From contig NC_052354.1 of NCBI RefSeq assembly GCF_009727055.1, positions 51,196,002-51,260,001 on the forward strand: 64,000 nt of DNA. Direction: 5' to 3'. Position 1 is the stretch's first letter. The number at the start of each line of letters is the position of its first letter. Positions 46,011 through 57,614 of the stretch are shown one piece after another. A program made the translations under genes and the position numbers. The stretch is from Benincasa hispida (Eukaryota > Streptophyta > Magnoliopsida > Cucurbitales > Cucurbitaceae). The notes below the pieces were generated by a model that did not search any database, was not told where the DNA came from, and saw nothing but the letters and a program-made list of their open reading frames with translations.

Positions 46011-47784
46011 CTCCACCACTTCATCTTAACAACTTTATTGTCCTGTACTCTATTAAAGTCATCACGAATATATATAAATTTCTTTCTATTAAAATCATAT
46101 ATAAGTAGTTTAGAGATGTAATTACACGTAGAATCAAATTAATAAAAAAAAATCCAAATATAGTGATATTATTATTATTATTTGATGAACCATATTGAAA
46201 GAAACAATCCATCACTAGTTTCTATTGCACTACTCAAACTTCAACAACAATTTATGTCTAGGGAAATTGCACCTCTATAAAATAAATTACATCAATTTTC
46301 ATGATGGCTTAGCTACCTTCCCCAAACCCCTCCCCCACTATGAAACAAAGGAACCCCTTCAATTAAATTATATTATATGTGTGGCCTTATCTTTCTTAAA
46401 AACTTGGCACCAAACACCAAAATATGTCATTTATATATTTATAATTTTCTTCACTTGTTTTTTTCTTTTTCTTTCTTAAATCCCTTTGATCTTTTTTCAC
46501 CTTTAATTTCTATTTTTTTTTTGTTGGATTATTATCTCTTTCCATGACCCACACACATTTTTTTTTCTTAAGTTCGATCTTTGTCTTCTACAAAAAAGTT
46601 GTCTCCATGTTTTAATAATGTAATTCATACTTCATACAATGAGATTCAATACTTACTTTTTTATCACATGTTAAGAATTTTTAACCTTTTCCTTCTTTGT
46701 CAAAAAAAAAAAAAAAATCTAAATATAAACTTCAATTTAATGTGTAATGGAAGAAAACTTTAAATTTTTTAATATAAACTTGTTTAAAGAAAAAGACTTT
46801 CTAAATATAAACTTTAAACCTCTAAATATAAATATTTGCTTTTTTAATTTAATATATAATTTAAGTTTCTAAATTTTTAATTTTGTATTGAGTACATTTT
46901 TTAAATTTCAAAATTATTCAAATTAATTGCATTATTATCTGATATAAACTTGAATTTTATGGGTAATGAAATAAAATTTTAATTTTTTTTTTTTTTTGTG
47001 TCCGGTATATTTTTAATTACAGGTTCATAAAATAAATTTGTTTTTTGAAAATTTAAGTATCAAATAGACCCATTTTAAAGTTAAAGATTAAATCTGTAAT
47101 TTAACATTTTTCTAGTTTTTCTCATATTTAAATAATATATTAATCCATAAAGATTTGTTTGAATTGTGTATATAAAAGTACAAAAAACAGAACATTGGGA
47201 GTTCCACCCCATTTGCTACTTTTTCTTGTTGATTTAATATAATATTATATAATTAACTCTAGAATTACTTTGGCTAATGTGGTGATAATGGGAGGTGGGG
47301 TATAAGCTAAAATGGCAACAAGATTGTCTTACAAATGATCAAATTTTTTGGCATCTTAATTAATAAGCCACACACATAGCTATAGATATAGGTAAAAGTA
47401 AATGATCAGGTAATAAAGTAACTAATTACAATGAATTAAAGTTACTGAAAACTTAGCCAAAGTTATTAAAATATTGTCTAAAAAATTCTAAATAGAAAGA
47501 TAAGAAAGTTTAATAAAATTCTAATGAGTTATTACACAAAATCTAGAGGTTGTTTATGATTGGTAGTTATGTTTAAAATAGTTCTTTTAATTTTCTAAAG
47601 TAAAAAATAAAATTGTCAAGTAGATTTGTAATATATATATATATGACCTTTTTATATATGCAAACCCTTTTTTGTTTAGCATGATTTGAATTACATGTCA
47701 TACATTTTATTGATTTGTTGAATTATAATTTGATTAAGAAAATATAAATATACGATAACAAAGCTTCTATAGTTCATTTAGACC

Positions 47785-48085
47785 TCGTTTGATAACTATA
47801 TTATTTTTTGTTTTTTATTTTTGAAAATTAAGCTTATTTTCTGACAATTTTTTTACCATGATTTGTATATTTCTTAAGTACAATGGTTGAGTTTTTAGCC
47901 AAATTTCAAAAATAAAAACAAAATTTTAAAATAATTTTTTTTTAGTTTTCAAAATTTGGTTGGTTTTTAAACCATCGATAGAATGTAGAAAACAAAGAAA
48001 GAAATTTGAAGTGAAAGTAATGTCTAAAGGCGTAATCTCCAAGACCAAAATAAAAAACAAAATGATTACCAAACCGGATCTTTAT
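47785..48085. mobile_element. MITE, TTTGGTAACCATTTT family
   Basis: Starts 'acctcgtttgataactatatt' and ends AAAATGATTACCAAACCGG. The body contains 'tatatttcttaagtacaatgg', 'ttttcaaaatttgg' and 'gaaatttgaagtgaaagtaatgtct', in inverse orientation to the copy at 38,005. Confidence 0.75.
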
Positions 48086-48374
48086 TTTATTTTATTTTTT
48101 TTATAAAGAAACATATAAATGCTATAAAATCCCAGAAAATACACCTGAGTTATTTTTTTTATTTAATCCTAACATTGAAATGCTTGTTTTATATATTATT
48201 TGATAAATATTTCTTTTGAAAAAAAGATAGTTTATATTGAAGTACGTGAGAAACATATAAATTAAGTGTGACAAAAAGTTCTTTGTCAATTTAAAGCAAT
48301 ACATGAATTAGAATAATCAAGAAACAAATTTGATTTAGAAGACGAAGCTACAATATTTTTTTTTTACAAGATAT

Positions 48375-48470
48375 TAGAGGATAGAAAGATTAATTGCACT
48401 CGGATATCTCAATTAGATTAACACATCATTAACACCCTCGTTATATCCTGAACCAAAAGATTAAAAATGA
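48375..48470 (-). mobile_element. LINE 3' tail fragment
   Basis: On the minus strand 'gagggtgttaatgatgtgttaatctaattgagatatccg' corresponds to the tail 'ggtgttaacctagttaagatgtccg' of the LINE at 43,955. Only a short piece remains. Confidence 0.45.
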
Positions 48471-49253
48471 TCTAATCTAAAAAAACCAATCTTCATTGTC
48501 TTACTTGCTCTAAAGTAATTCACTTCTCAAGAGTAAAAGAAACAAACCCTAATTTCCCTTGAATTCAACAACAAACTAATTAACTTGAATAAAAATTCAT
48601 ATACACTTAAATTAAAAACCTAAATTAAACCTTAAAATGCGTGACTAACAAAATAAAACTAGCCTTTTCATAAGGAAAGAGATGTTTTTATTATTAATTA
48701 ATTTAATTTTCTGTTTTAGAAATCAAATTTGTTTAGTATTAGTTTGTTTTTATAATTTCTTTTAGAGACGTTTTAAAATTTCATCAGAATTCAAAACTAT
48801 ATCTAAAACTAGGTGATCATCATATTATAATAAAAAATTGTTCGAAACTAAGCTGATTCATTTTTCAAAAAAAACAAAAAAACAAAATCATTTCATCAAA
48901 TGGGCCATAGTTCTTACCAATTTGATGTATATTTTATAGCTTGAAGTTATGGTGTTGCTCTTTTTTCTTTTTTTCTTTTTTTTTTAATTGTTTTTTTTCC
49001 AATTATCAAGACATAAAATAAAAATTAAAGAAGAAGAAGGGAGGAATTGAATATAAAGTTAACTCTCCTTGTATTTGCATAGAACAATTTAAGGGTTTTT
49101 TCACACTGAATATTTATAATCGACTAAGACATGAAATATATAGAGAACAAATCTCTTTCATCTTTTATATCTTCAACCTCCTAAACCATGGCTGCAACAA
49201 ACAGCCTGAATCTTAGGACACTTTAATTTCTAACCTTTTTATCATCAGAAGCT

Positions 49254-50316
49254 TTAGAACGAGGGCCGGCCGCCGTGAGCCCAAGAATAAGCCTCCTGGT
49301 TCATCTGCCCACCGCCGCCATTCGGTAGCAAGTTCGGCGGTAAATTATACAGTGGAGGCATAGCTGACGGATCTCCGACTCCGCTTCCGATGCCTTGAGG
49401 AGAACCGTCGACTGCGCCACCGCCTGCCGATGTGTGCCCTTGTGCTCCTACTCCGCCGCCTTCTTCCTCCTCTTCCAAGGGTAATCTTTCATATGTCGCG
49501 TTGGAAAATGTTGCAGCAATCACCATCACTGGGCCGGCAGCGGTGAGTGGCCCGACGACGCTGCCGCCCACCACTTGCCCTTGTCCACCGGCCAAGTAGA
49601 TCGTTAGTCCAGTGGAGCCGGGCGGGGCTGGTCCTGGGAGGAAAGTTCCAGTCAAAGAAAGAATCTCGAACCGGCCATGGAGGGTTAAGACTGCACCGGG
49701 GGCAGATGGTTGTCGGAGTGTGACATTCGTTACCGTACCGCTGCCACTAAGCACAGAAACACCTGTTAAGAATACGAATAAAAGATTAAATTTACTATAA
49801 CGCATCCGAATTTATAAATTTAACTAAGCTAAATTAACCTAATTCCAAAACATAAACTCTTGTGTATTTTATCCATGAGTCAAGTATTAGATAATTAAAA
49901 TCAAAAATTAAATTTACCGCAACCTATTAGCTTAAGCTTTCACCTCTCTGTCGTCGTCGAGCGAATTGAGCAACACTTTCGGCGATATCAGCTCCATTAG
50001 AAATCTCCATGACATGGCTTTTTAGGGCATTAGGGCTATCTCTAGTAACAAAGATAGGTGGCTTAGGCTTATTCTTGGAGCCCGGCGGGCGGCCACGGGG
50101 ACGGCGTGTTGGAACTTCAACAGCTCCTTCTTTAGGTTCATCGCCACCGTTATCCCTATCATCATCGTCATCCCCGCCGCTGTGGACAGGTCCACCGTTG
50201 TCGTTCATGGAGATTCCGAGATCTGGTTTTCTCATGGCAGAGGAGCTGGTTGAGGTATGATCAACTCCCGGAAGACCCATCTGGCCGGAAGTCCACCACC
50301 GGTTGGCCATCATCAA
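49254..50316 (-). CDS. AHL: AT-hook motif nuclear-localized (AHL) protein
   Basis: A DNA-binding chromatin protein of the AHL family, whose members bind AT-rich matrix-attachment DNA and modulate growth and development genes. Exon 1 is 50,316-49,944 and exon 2 is 49,762-49,254, with a 181 bp GT-AG intron between. The joined frame is 882 bp, 293 aa, starting MMMANRWW and ending GGRPSF. An acidic/Gly-rich N-terminus (residues 40-65) precedes one type I AT-hook ([13 protein letters not shown], about 71-83; core RGR 74-76). The PPC/DUF296 domain (about 99-225) carries GRFEIL at 154-159, the loop needed for complex formation. A Glu run and a Gly/Pro-rich tail with EAYSWAHGG follow. The intron splits the Gly codon of RQRG-VSVLSG. 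Many single-AT-hook AHLs lack introns, so the intron is slightly unusual. The neighbours are transposon relics and give no functional hint. Confidence 0.95.
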
Positions 50317-50765
50317 AAATAAAATCTTTTTATAATTTTCAGATCTTGGAAATTTTCAGGGTTTAAAATGTCACAATTTGTTTAAAAACAAATTTTGTGC
50401 TGAAGAAGAAGAGGGTATTGTGGGGTTGAAAGGGGGAAGAAGAAGATGTAATAATAATTTAGAAAAAAGGGGGAAAATAGAGAAATGAATATGATTAGAT
50501 GAGAAAGGATTAAATTAATAAGTAGTACTGGGAGATGTAAAGGGAAGGATTAAGCAAAGGGAAAGTATCAGTGAGAGAGAGAGAGAGGTTGAAATGATGA
50601 TGAGGGGAAGGAGAGGAAAGAAAAGGCAAAGAGATGCCTAGAGTTGAGATGGACAAGAAAGTATGTGAGGAGAGAGAGAGAGAGAGAGAGAGAGAAGGTT
50701 TTTTAGAAATGTTGAGGGTAATGTGAGTGTTGTGTGTGTTTATTTTAATATATATACATATAGAT
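50317..50765 (-). promoter_or_regulatory. AHL leader and promoter region with GAGA tracts
   Basis: Upstream of the AHL start (to the right in the window) lie two GA/CT repeats, about 50,572-50,588 and 50,670-50,696. On the coding strand they read as CT-rich leader sequence. A TATA-like TATATATTAAAAT lies on the minus strand at about 50,742-50,756. GA repeats can bind plant BPC factors; their use here is inference. Confidence 0.4.
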
Positions 50766-53001
50766 AATTTGTGAGTTTTTGGCCTTATTTAATACAAGAA
50801 ATACTGAGCCAGCACGATGTAGTTGATAATTTTATACGGTTTTTACGATGGATGACACGGAATTTGTGGAAAAAAAAAAGAAATTTGTCCTATTTTTTAA
50901 ATTGAGGTTTCTTGACCTTTTGCTAGCATCATATTTAGGTAATAACCGAAATAAAACCTTACCAGGTAGGGTTGGTCACTTGTTCTCCTCTCTCTTGCAC
51001 CCTCTTTCCTTTTCTCTCATACAAATTAGTCTCCTCTCACTCTCGCTCTCTTGTTCTGCAACACAAAACCTTCGATCAACACTTGTGTGGGAAACAAAGA
51101 GAAATTGATAATCCACAAAGAAGAAAAATACGAAGAAGAAGATCCTTTGCAACACTTTTTTTTATAACAAGAAATCAGTGGAAGAAGGATCGGTAGGTGT
51201 ATTAAGATATCTTAACTAGGTTAATACACCTGTAGCACCCTCTACACACAAATTCATGAAGAAGAAAACCTATGAAGTAGATGGAGAGGAAGAAAGATTA
51301 AACAAAACATCGGAGGTTAGGGAGATGAGAAGATTGACAATAAAGAGAAACCATTTTGAACTTTAGGATTGTTTTTTTTTTTTTTTTATTTTAAAATTTT
51401 AATCGAATTATCTCATTGAATATATACATAAACTTCAAAATTGTATACAATAATTATCAAAGACGTATAAGTTTTACAATCTACATTTAATGGTATAAAA
51501 TGATGAATCATAATGTAGCGATGTGATTGAATAATTTGTTGATTTAAAATGGAGAGTGGTTGGAGGTAGTATGGGTGTGTGACAAATTCATTGCAACCTG
51601 CTTTCCTCTCTCTATTTGAATAAAAAAAAAAAGAAAAAAATGTTGAGACGAAGGAGGCAGTGGGGATGGTGATTAAGAATTCTAGGGTTTTTGTGTGAGT
51701 GGGTTGGCATGCGCTTATGATGGTGGGATGCACGTCCTTGTCTTTACTGTCCCCACTTCAAACATATATACATAGAAAAATAGATTAGCCTAAAAATTCA
51801 AATAAATATAACATCATTTAATCAACAAAAACTCTTTTTAATCTCACCTTCTTCTAACCCTGTCCATATAAATAAATCTATTTATATTATTGACTCATTT
51901 CTCTTTTCATATGTTTCAACTATATATGAAATTCTCCTCTTTTTTTTTTTCTTTTTTTTTTTATTGGCTAATAATATATATATTCACAATTTCATAATTT
52001 AAGTTAAATATGAAATCAATTATTGTGTTATGATTAATATATATGTTTATCTCTCTTTGTTTTTAATTAATATATGATCCTTTTTGCTAGAAGAGAGTGA
52101 TTAATAGTATATATGCAAAGAATTTTAATGTATAAAATTTAGTTGGGTATGGAAGAATCTATCAAAAGTTTGATTCTTCCATCTTTTGGATTTTCTCCTT
52201 TCCAATTGTCTTTTCGTTTTTATTTAAGAATTTCGAATTTAGCGTTCAAATATTTTTTTTAACAATATACTAGATAGAAGAAAGAGGGATCAAAGGGTGC
52301 ACTATAATATCCACACTCTAAAAAAATATTTAGATTTTGAATATGGAGTGCTTGCAACTATTACGACAACATTTTGGATTAACAAATATATTTTTTTTTT
52401 AAAAATAGACAAATCCATCATAGAGAGAGACTAATATAATACTTTGAAATGTCTCAATCTCACACGATGATAAACTTACTTGATTTTTTGATGACTATTA
52501 GTGAGCATTTATCACATCTATCAATAATATATATCTTCATCAAAGGATAGATACTAATATATGAACAACATGAATATATACATTTTATCATGTTTTATAT
52601 GGTATTATACCAACATTAAAATGAGAATTACATAAAATTGTTTAAATTAAATAATGTGTGTAGAAATATCGTCATATTGGGTGCGATCATACTGACACTA
52701 ATGTACCAGATTCTATCAAAACTCAACCATTAAACGTGTTTAGACGAGAATAATACTAAATTGGATGACGACTTTATAAATTCCTCGTGTCGCACCTTAA
52801 AAAAAAAAAAAAACCTATCCCAAAATAAAAGTCCTAAAGGAACTCCCTTTTTAAATATAAAAAATGTGAACTGCCACTCAATAAAATTTTACTTTAAAAT
52901 ATTTTTCCTTTAAATTTTTGTTAGTGTTTATGAGAATAAATTGAAGAGATTTTTTTAGTACTTGAATTAAATACTACTTCTATCTTTAATTGATTTAAGT
53001 A
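50766..53001. other. Spacer upstream of the AHL gene
   Basis: No gene is recognised. A CT-rich stretch at 50,975-51,060 gives overlapping short frames without family resemblance. A LINE tail lies at 51,190-51,245. The remainder is AT-rich with poly-T runs near 51,370 and 51,940. Confidence 0.5.
51190..51245 (-). mobile_element. LINE 3' tail fragment with palindrome
   Basis: On the minus strand 'ggtgtattaacctagttaagatatc' resembles the LINE tail near 43,955. The fragment forms a near-palindrome, AGGTGTATTAA...TTAATACACCT, across 51,197-51,233. Confidence 0.45.
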
Positions 53002-53446
53002 CACTATAATAAAAATGAGTTTTCATGTCTCTAAAAAAATGTCATTATCACATTTAGTGATTCCTTTTTTACTCTTTGAATCCACCATCAAAGAAAGTGT
53101 ATAGATGACACACAAAACCGAGTCATTATTTTTTTTCCATGACTTTTCAATTGAGTCAACAATAAGCATTTGTTGATATTTATTACCTATCATGGTAACA
53201 TTTTTATGATAATTTATCATTGTCAATAAATATCAAAAAGTTGACTTCTGTCAATTAAACATGATCTACCTTGACATCAAAAACTTGTCACAAAAATATT
53301 AATAATGTCACAGTGTCAATAATGCTTAATTGTTACACTTTCTAAATGTCGCTGAAATGTCAACAATGCTTTTAATCAAGGATCACTATTTGTTTCATAC
53401 CTATTATTACACCTATGATTCATCCAGCTTTGACACAAAATATATA

Positions 53447-53649
53447 CACAAACATAAATATGAACTTCCATATAAAATAAAGTTTGTAACATTAATACAA
53501 GGAAACTATTTACGAATAAACTTGTAACCAAACTTTGATTGAGTTGCACAAACATAAATATGAACTTCCATATATCAAAATAAGGTTTGTAACATTAATA
53601 CAAGGAAACTATTTACGACAAAACTTGTAACCAAACTTTGATTGAGTTG
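53447..53649 (+). repeat. Recent 100 bp tandem duplication
   Basis: Units 53447-53546 and 53547-53649 both run from 'cacaaacataaatatgaac' to 'ccaaactttgattgagttg' and differ by only a few bases and one 3 bp gap. It is non-coding. Confidence 0.9.
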
Positions 53650-54164
53650 TTTACAAAGAAATTAAGTGTTAAGCACTATCCCAACAAAAAAACACATATA
53701 AATAACTTGCTTGGTGGTTTCCTCACCTCAATGTATTTCTCTGATCCCTAGTAAAAAAAACAACATTCATTTTAAAACTCGACTCAATACATCAATATCA
53801 ATAATTATAACATTATTCATTAATTACACCATTTTAATGTTTGCAATCTTCCCAACTTATTAAAAGTAAAACAAGGTATTATGTTTAAAATACTGATCTC
53901 GTTATATTTTTCATCTACTAGCAACCCAACAAAAGTCTCATTCATGTCACATTATCAAAATATATAACAGTCATAATACATAGTACAAAATATTCTTCAT
54001 GCTCAAAGGAGATGTTCTTACCTTCACAAGAGCCTTAAAACTCAATTTGAACATACTCAAACAATCTAGAACTACAAACAAAGAGTTGAAATCTTGACAT
54101 ATGATCAAACTTAATTAAAAGTAAAAAAATAAATATAGTAGTATTTTATTCGATATTTAGAACG
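53650..54164. other. AT-rich spacer, nothing recognised
   Basis: Only low-complexity AT-rich sequence precedes the LTR copy that follows. Confidence 0.5.
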
Positions 54165-55996
54165 CATTAACTCAATCTAATAAACTAAGATCCAAGGTTA
54201 TTTTATGTAGCTTGAACAATATGTGGTAGATATACAAGTGGATCATGTTCATGTAATAACCTAAAAGGTTTGCAGTATATAGATAAGGTTGGGTGCGTTA
54301 TCCTGGTGACACCGCGGATACGTCCCACTTTGTAAGTATTACAAGAGTTGTAAGTGTTACAAACGATTTAATCCAAATTGTTCATATGGAGACATGTGAG
54401 TGAGGTATCCTGTACAAAGAGTTTATATAAGACCGAATCACGAAATGTTCTGATTTCTCTTTATAACACTGTTAACTGAAAAGACTAACATTTCATAAGA
54501 TGACCAGAGGTAACTCGATCTTAATCCTGAGTGGGTTATAGACTCTTGTCTATGAAGGCAGTCCTTTGATTTTTATGGATAAGAGTGACTTGTTGCACTA
54601 ACTTAATAAGCCTACCATTTTGGGAATTTGTCCAAATAAAGAGCTAGGAACATAACTCTACAAAATAGAATTCACTCATTCCCACTTTTAGGGAAAGTAG
54701 GGGAATTGCTCTCTTAAGTGTTGACTCCGGGTCTTGAACAAGGGGTCCTTCGCTCTCATTGGTTCGAAAGGGATTTATTTATGGTAGGACCATAAATGGG
54801 TTGTTCATTAAAAAATCGGTGGGAATTAAGGAGAAAGATGTAATTATAGGGGTAAAAAGGTAATTTTGACCTAGTTGTAATTATGAGTAAATCGTGAAGA
54901 ATCGATTGATTATATCCATGGACACAGAAATATATCTATAGTGTGAATAGTACAACCGTGGGTCTTTAGTGGAGTGACCCATAGTTAATAAATGTTGATT
55001 ATATTAATTAAATAGTTTGATTAATTTAATCCGAATCATTAGAGCTTCTAATCTGTTATGTCCTTAGGTCTCCTGCTAGCTTATTAAGGGTAAAACAAGG
55101 ATCAATTAATTTTGGAATAATTTGAATTGTTTAAATTATTTTAGAAAATTTTATATTAATAAATATTAACATAAAGTATAATGTATAATGATACATTATA
55201 GTATAAAATTAATAACAAATATGATTTATAATTAAAACCTATATAATATGAGATAATAATATTTGAATAAATCGAATATTGAATTATATGAAATTGAAAT
55301 TCATAAAAAACTATAGAATAAAATTAATATGAATTGGATTCATATTAAAACTATAGGATAAGAGAGAGATGCATTTTTATGTGATTTAAATGCATGATGA
55401 AATAAATATTTGATATTTATATTGATTAATTAATTAATATTATTTAATTATTTTATTATATATTAAATATGATTTAATATATATTAATTAATTGATTAAA
55501 TTTAATTATTTTAAATAGAGAAAATAACTCCCATGCTGTTGCAGGAGTGGAGAGTGAGTGTGAGAGGAAGTTATTCTCCCTCACGTAAGTTTTTATATTT
55601 TATACAGAAACAGAAAAGTCTTTTGTGAAAAGGATCTCAATCTCACCACTCTACAATTTTTCTTTTTCTCTCTTGATCTCTCAAAGAAAATTACTCTCAA
55701 AATTTGATCAACTCCCTGCCAATTTGGATCCCACAATCCATGGATTCTGGCCCTGAGAATAGTTGGGTAATCTTTTAGTGGTGTCCGTTCGTGATATTGG
55801 GAATTCGTGTAGAGGAATTTTACAGAGGTCCTTAAAGAAATGGATCTTTTAGAGGTATTTTTTTCTAAATTCCCCTTGTTGAAATGCTTAACTTTTTTCT
55901 TTTTCGTAAAGTCAATTTTGTGTTATTCCTTTCCTAATTCAAAGACAAAACGTTTAAACGCTTCCGTATTGGGATTCATTCCCTTTATACCCATCA
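54165..55996 (+). mobile_element. TGTTGG-family LTR, 5'-truncated (copy E)
   Basis: It aligns with copy A from 'atctaataaactaag' to its end at CCCATCA. Shared landmarks are 'gtttatataagacc', 'actcttgt', 'gtaagtaggg'-like phrases and 'ggtccttcgctctcattgg'. 'ttcattaaaaaatcgg', 'tccatggacacagaaatata' and 'gtccgttcgtgatattggg' also match. About 100 bp of the 5' end are missing, so no target duplication can be tested. Confidence 0.75.
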
Positions 55997-57354
55997 TCCA
56001 AAATCACAATAACAGAATCAACGCAAAGCTCATTACAAAACAATAAAATTCATAGATATATATATGCGGCATATTATAATTAATTAAGTAGACCAAACAA
56101 CATACTAACATTAAACAAACAAAGTAGAATTCCACTTACTTGATGTGCTTCTAAAACTAATATAAACGATCCTAAAAAGAACAAGGTTTAAAGATTAAAA
56201 CTCAATTCTAAATCGTTGATCAAAGTTGAATAGATGTTCAAGAGGATTTACTAGCAATTGTTAACATGCTAACAAAAACAACGTTAATCATCGTTCCTTG
56301 CCCAACTTTATTTGAACATATGTACATCAATAGATATCTAATTAAAGTATTTTAGTAGACAAGCTAAAACAATTTGAATTAAAACCGTTTAGTAGTGCCA
56401 CTTACTTCAAGAATAAGATGGCTAGCAATTTATTTTCTTATTGGGGTAGAGTAATCTTGGATCAAACTCCTAATATAAATCATAATAAAACTTAACTCCA
56501 ATATTTAGGGCTTAATTGGGAACATAAAACTCAATTCGAATTTCTAACGATAGTAATTATCCAATATTCGAAACTACCTTCAACCTTCTAAATCAACACA
56601 ATCGTAAGCCAAAAGCCAAAATGTTAACAATTTGAACCCAAACTTCCAACACTATTAACAATTCATAATTCAAAACTTAAAATTTAACTCAATATATAAC
56701 TAAACATAACGACTATGTACTCTATACCAAACTCAAACTCAATATAAAATTTAACATTTGAATTTTGAAACATTAATAACGAAATTCAACATAATGTCAC
56801 AAATTATCTGTCTAATCAAGTTTTAAAAAGAAGACAAGCACCAAACATTCAAATGCCTACAAATGATCAATATAAAAAGCCGTTAAGAAGTTGTAGAGAA
56901 AATCCCCACACTTCAAACATTTCAATCTAAGTAATGAAGCAATCATTCTAGCCTATAACATGAAATCAAGAAAAGGGAAAAGGGTAGAATCATCAATCGA
57001 TTGTCAATATTCATAAAAGTCATGGAAATATATAATATCTGACCTTGTAATTATAGTACCTGAGTTTCATTCTATCCCATCTCTTTGTACCCCTAAATCG
57101 CCAAGATATATGACCCTTTTGGATATGGGTCGAGTTATGTTGGAGTCAGGAGGTGGGCGCAACAATAAATTAAATTCAATTTTTATAATACAGTGTTTTT
57201 TTTTTTACCCCCTTGTATTGGAGCTAAGAGTTCAATAGAGGTTTGAGTGTTTTACCATCTGAAGTCTGTCCAAAAAGATCTGAATGCTTGTTGGATGATA
57301 TTCACACCAAGCTAAATTTGCATACTTAAAACCAAATGAGAGTGGGTAATATTA
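55997..57354. other. AT-rich sequence, no gene
   Basis: No open frame of note and no recognised repeat. It could be unrecognised internal sequence of a retroelement, because it lies between two oppositely oriented LTR copies, but I see no primer site or coding motif. Confidence 0.4.
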
Positions 57355-57614
57355 AGTATCCTCTAGTGAGGCTAATAAGGGGACCTGGTGAACTTGTAAG
57401 ATCAGAAGTCCAATCATATGAGATTAATTAATCAAACTCTTTAACCAAGTTAATAAATATTCGTTACACTGTGGATACACTCCACTGAAAACTCACAATT
57501 GCACTTTCTCACTACAAATATATTATCTATGTCCACGGGTATATATCAATAATAGTGAGTCAATCTTTTCACAAGTATTTATAACTCCAACTGATTCAAA
57601 TTACTCATTTTTAC

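Larger units (their letters stand above)
44033..49250. other. Long AT-rich spacer downstream of the AHL gene
   Basis: No gene is recognised. It holds a possible LTR promoter piece (45,690-46,010), one MITE (47,785-48,085), degraded MITE-like sequence near 45,190-45,560 and 48,700-48,905, and a LINE tail (48,375-48,470). The stretch between 46,000 and 47,780 shows nothing beyond homopolymer runs. Confidence 0.5.

Noticed and set aside
49612..50260. Open frames on the + strand over the AHL exons
   Set aside because: They are antisense shadows of the GC-rich AHL coding exons on the minus strand.
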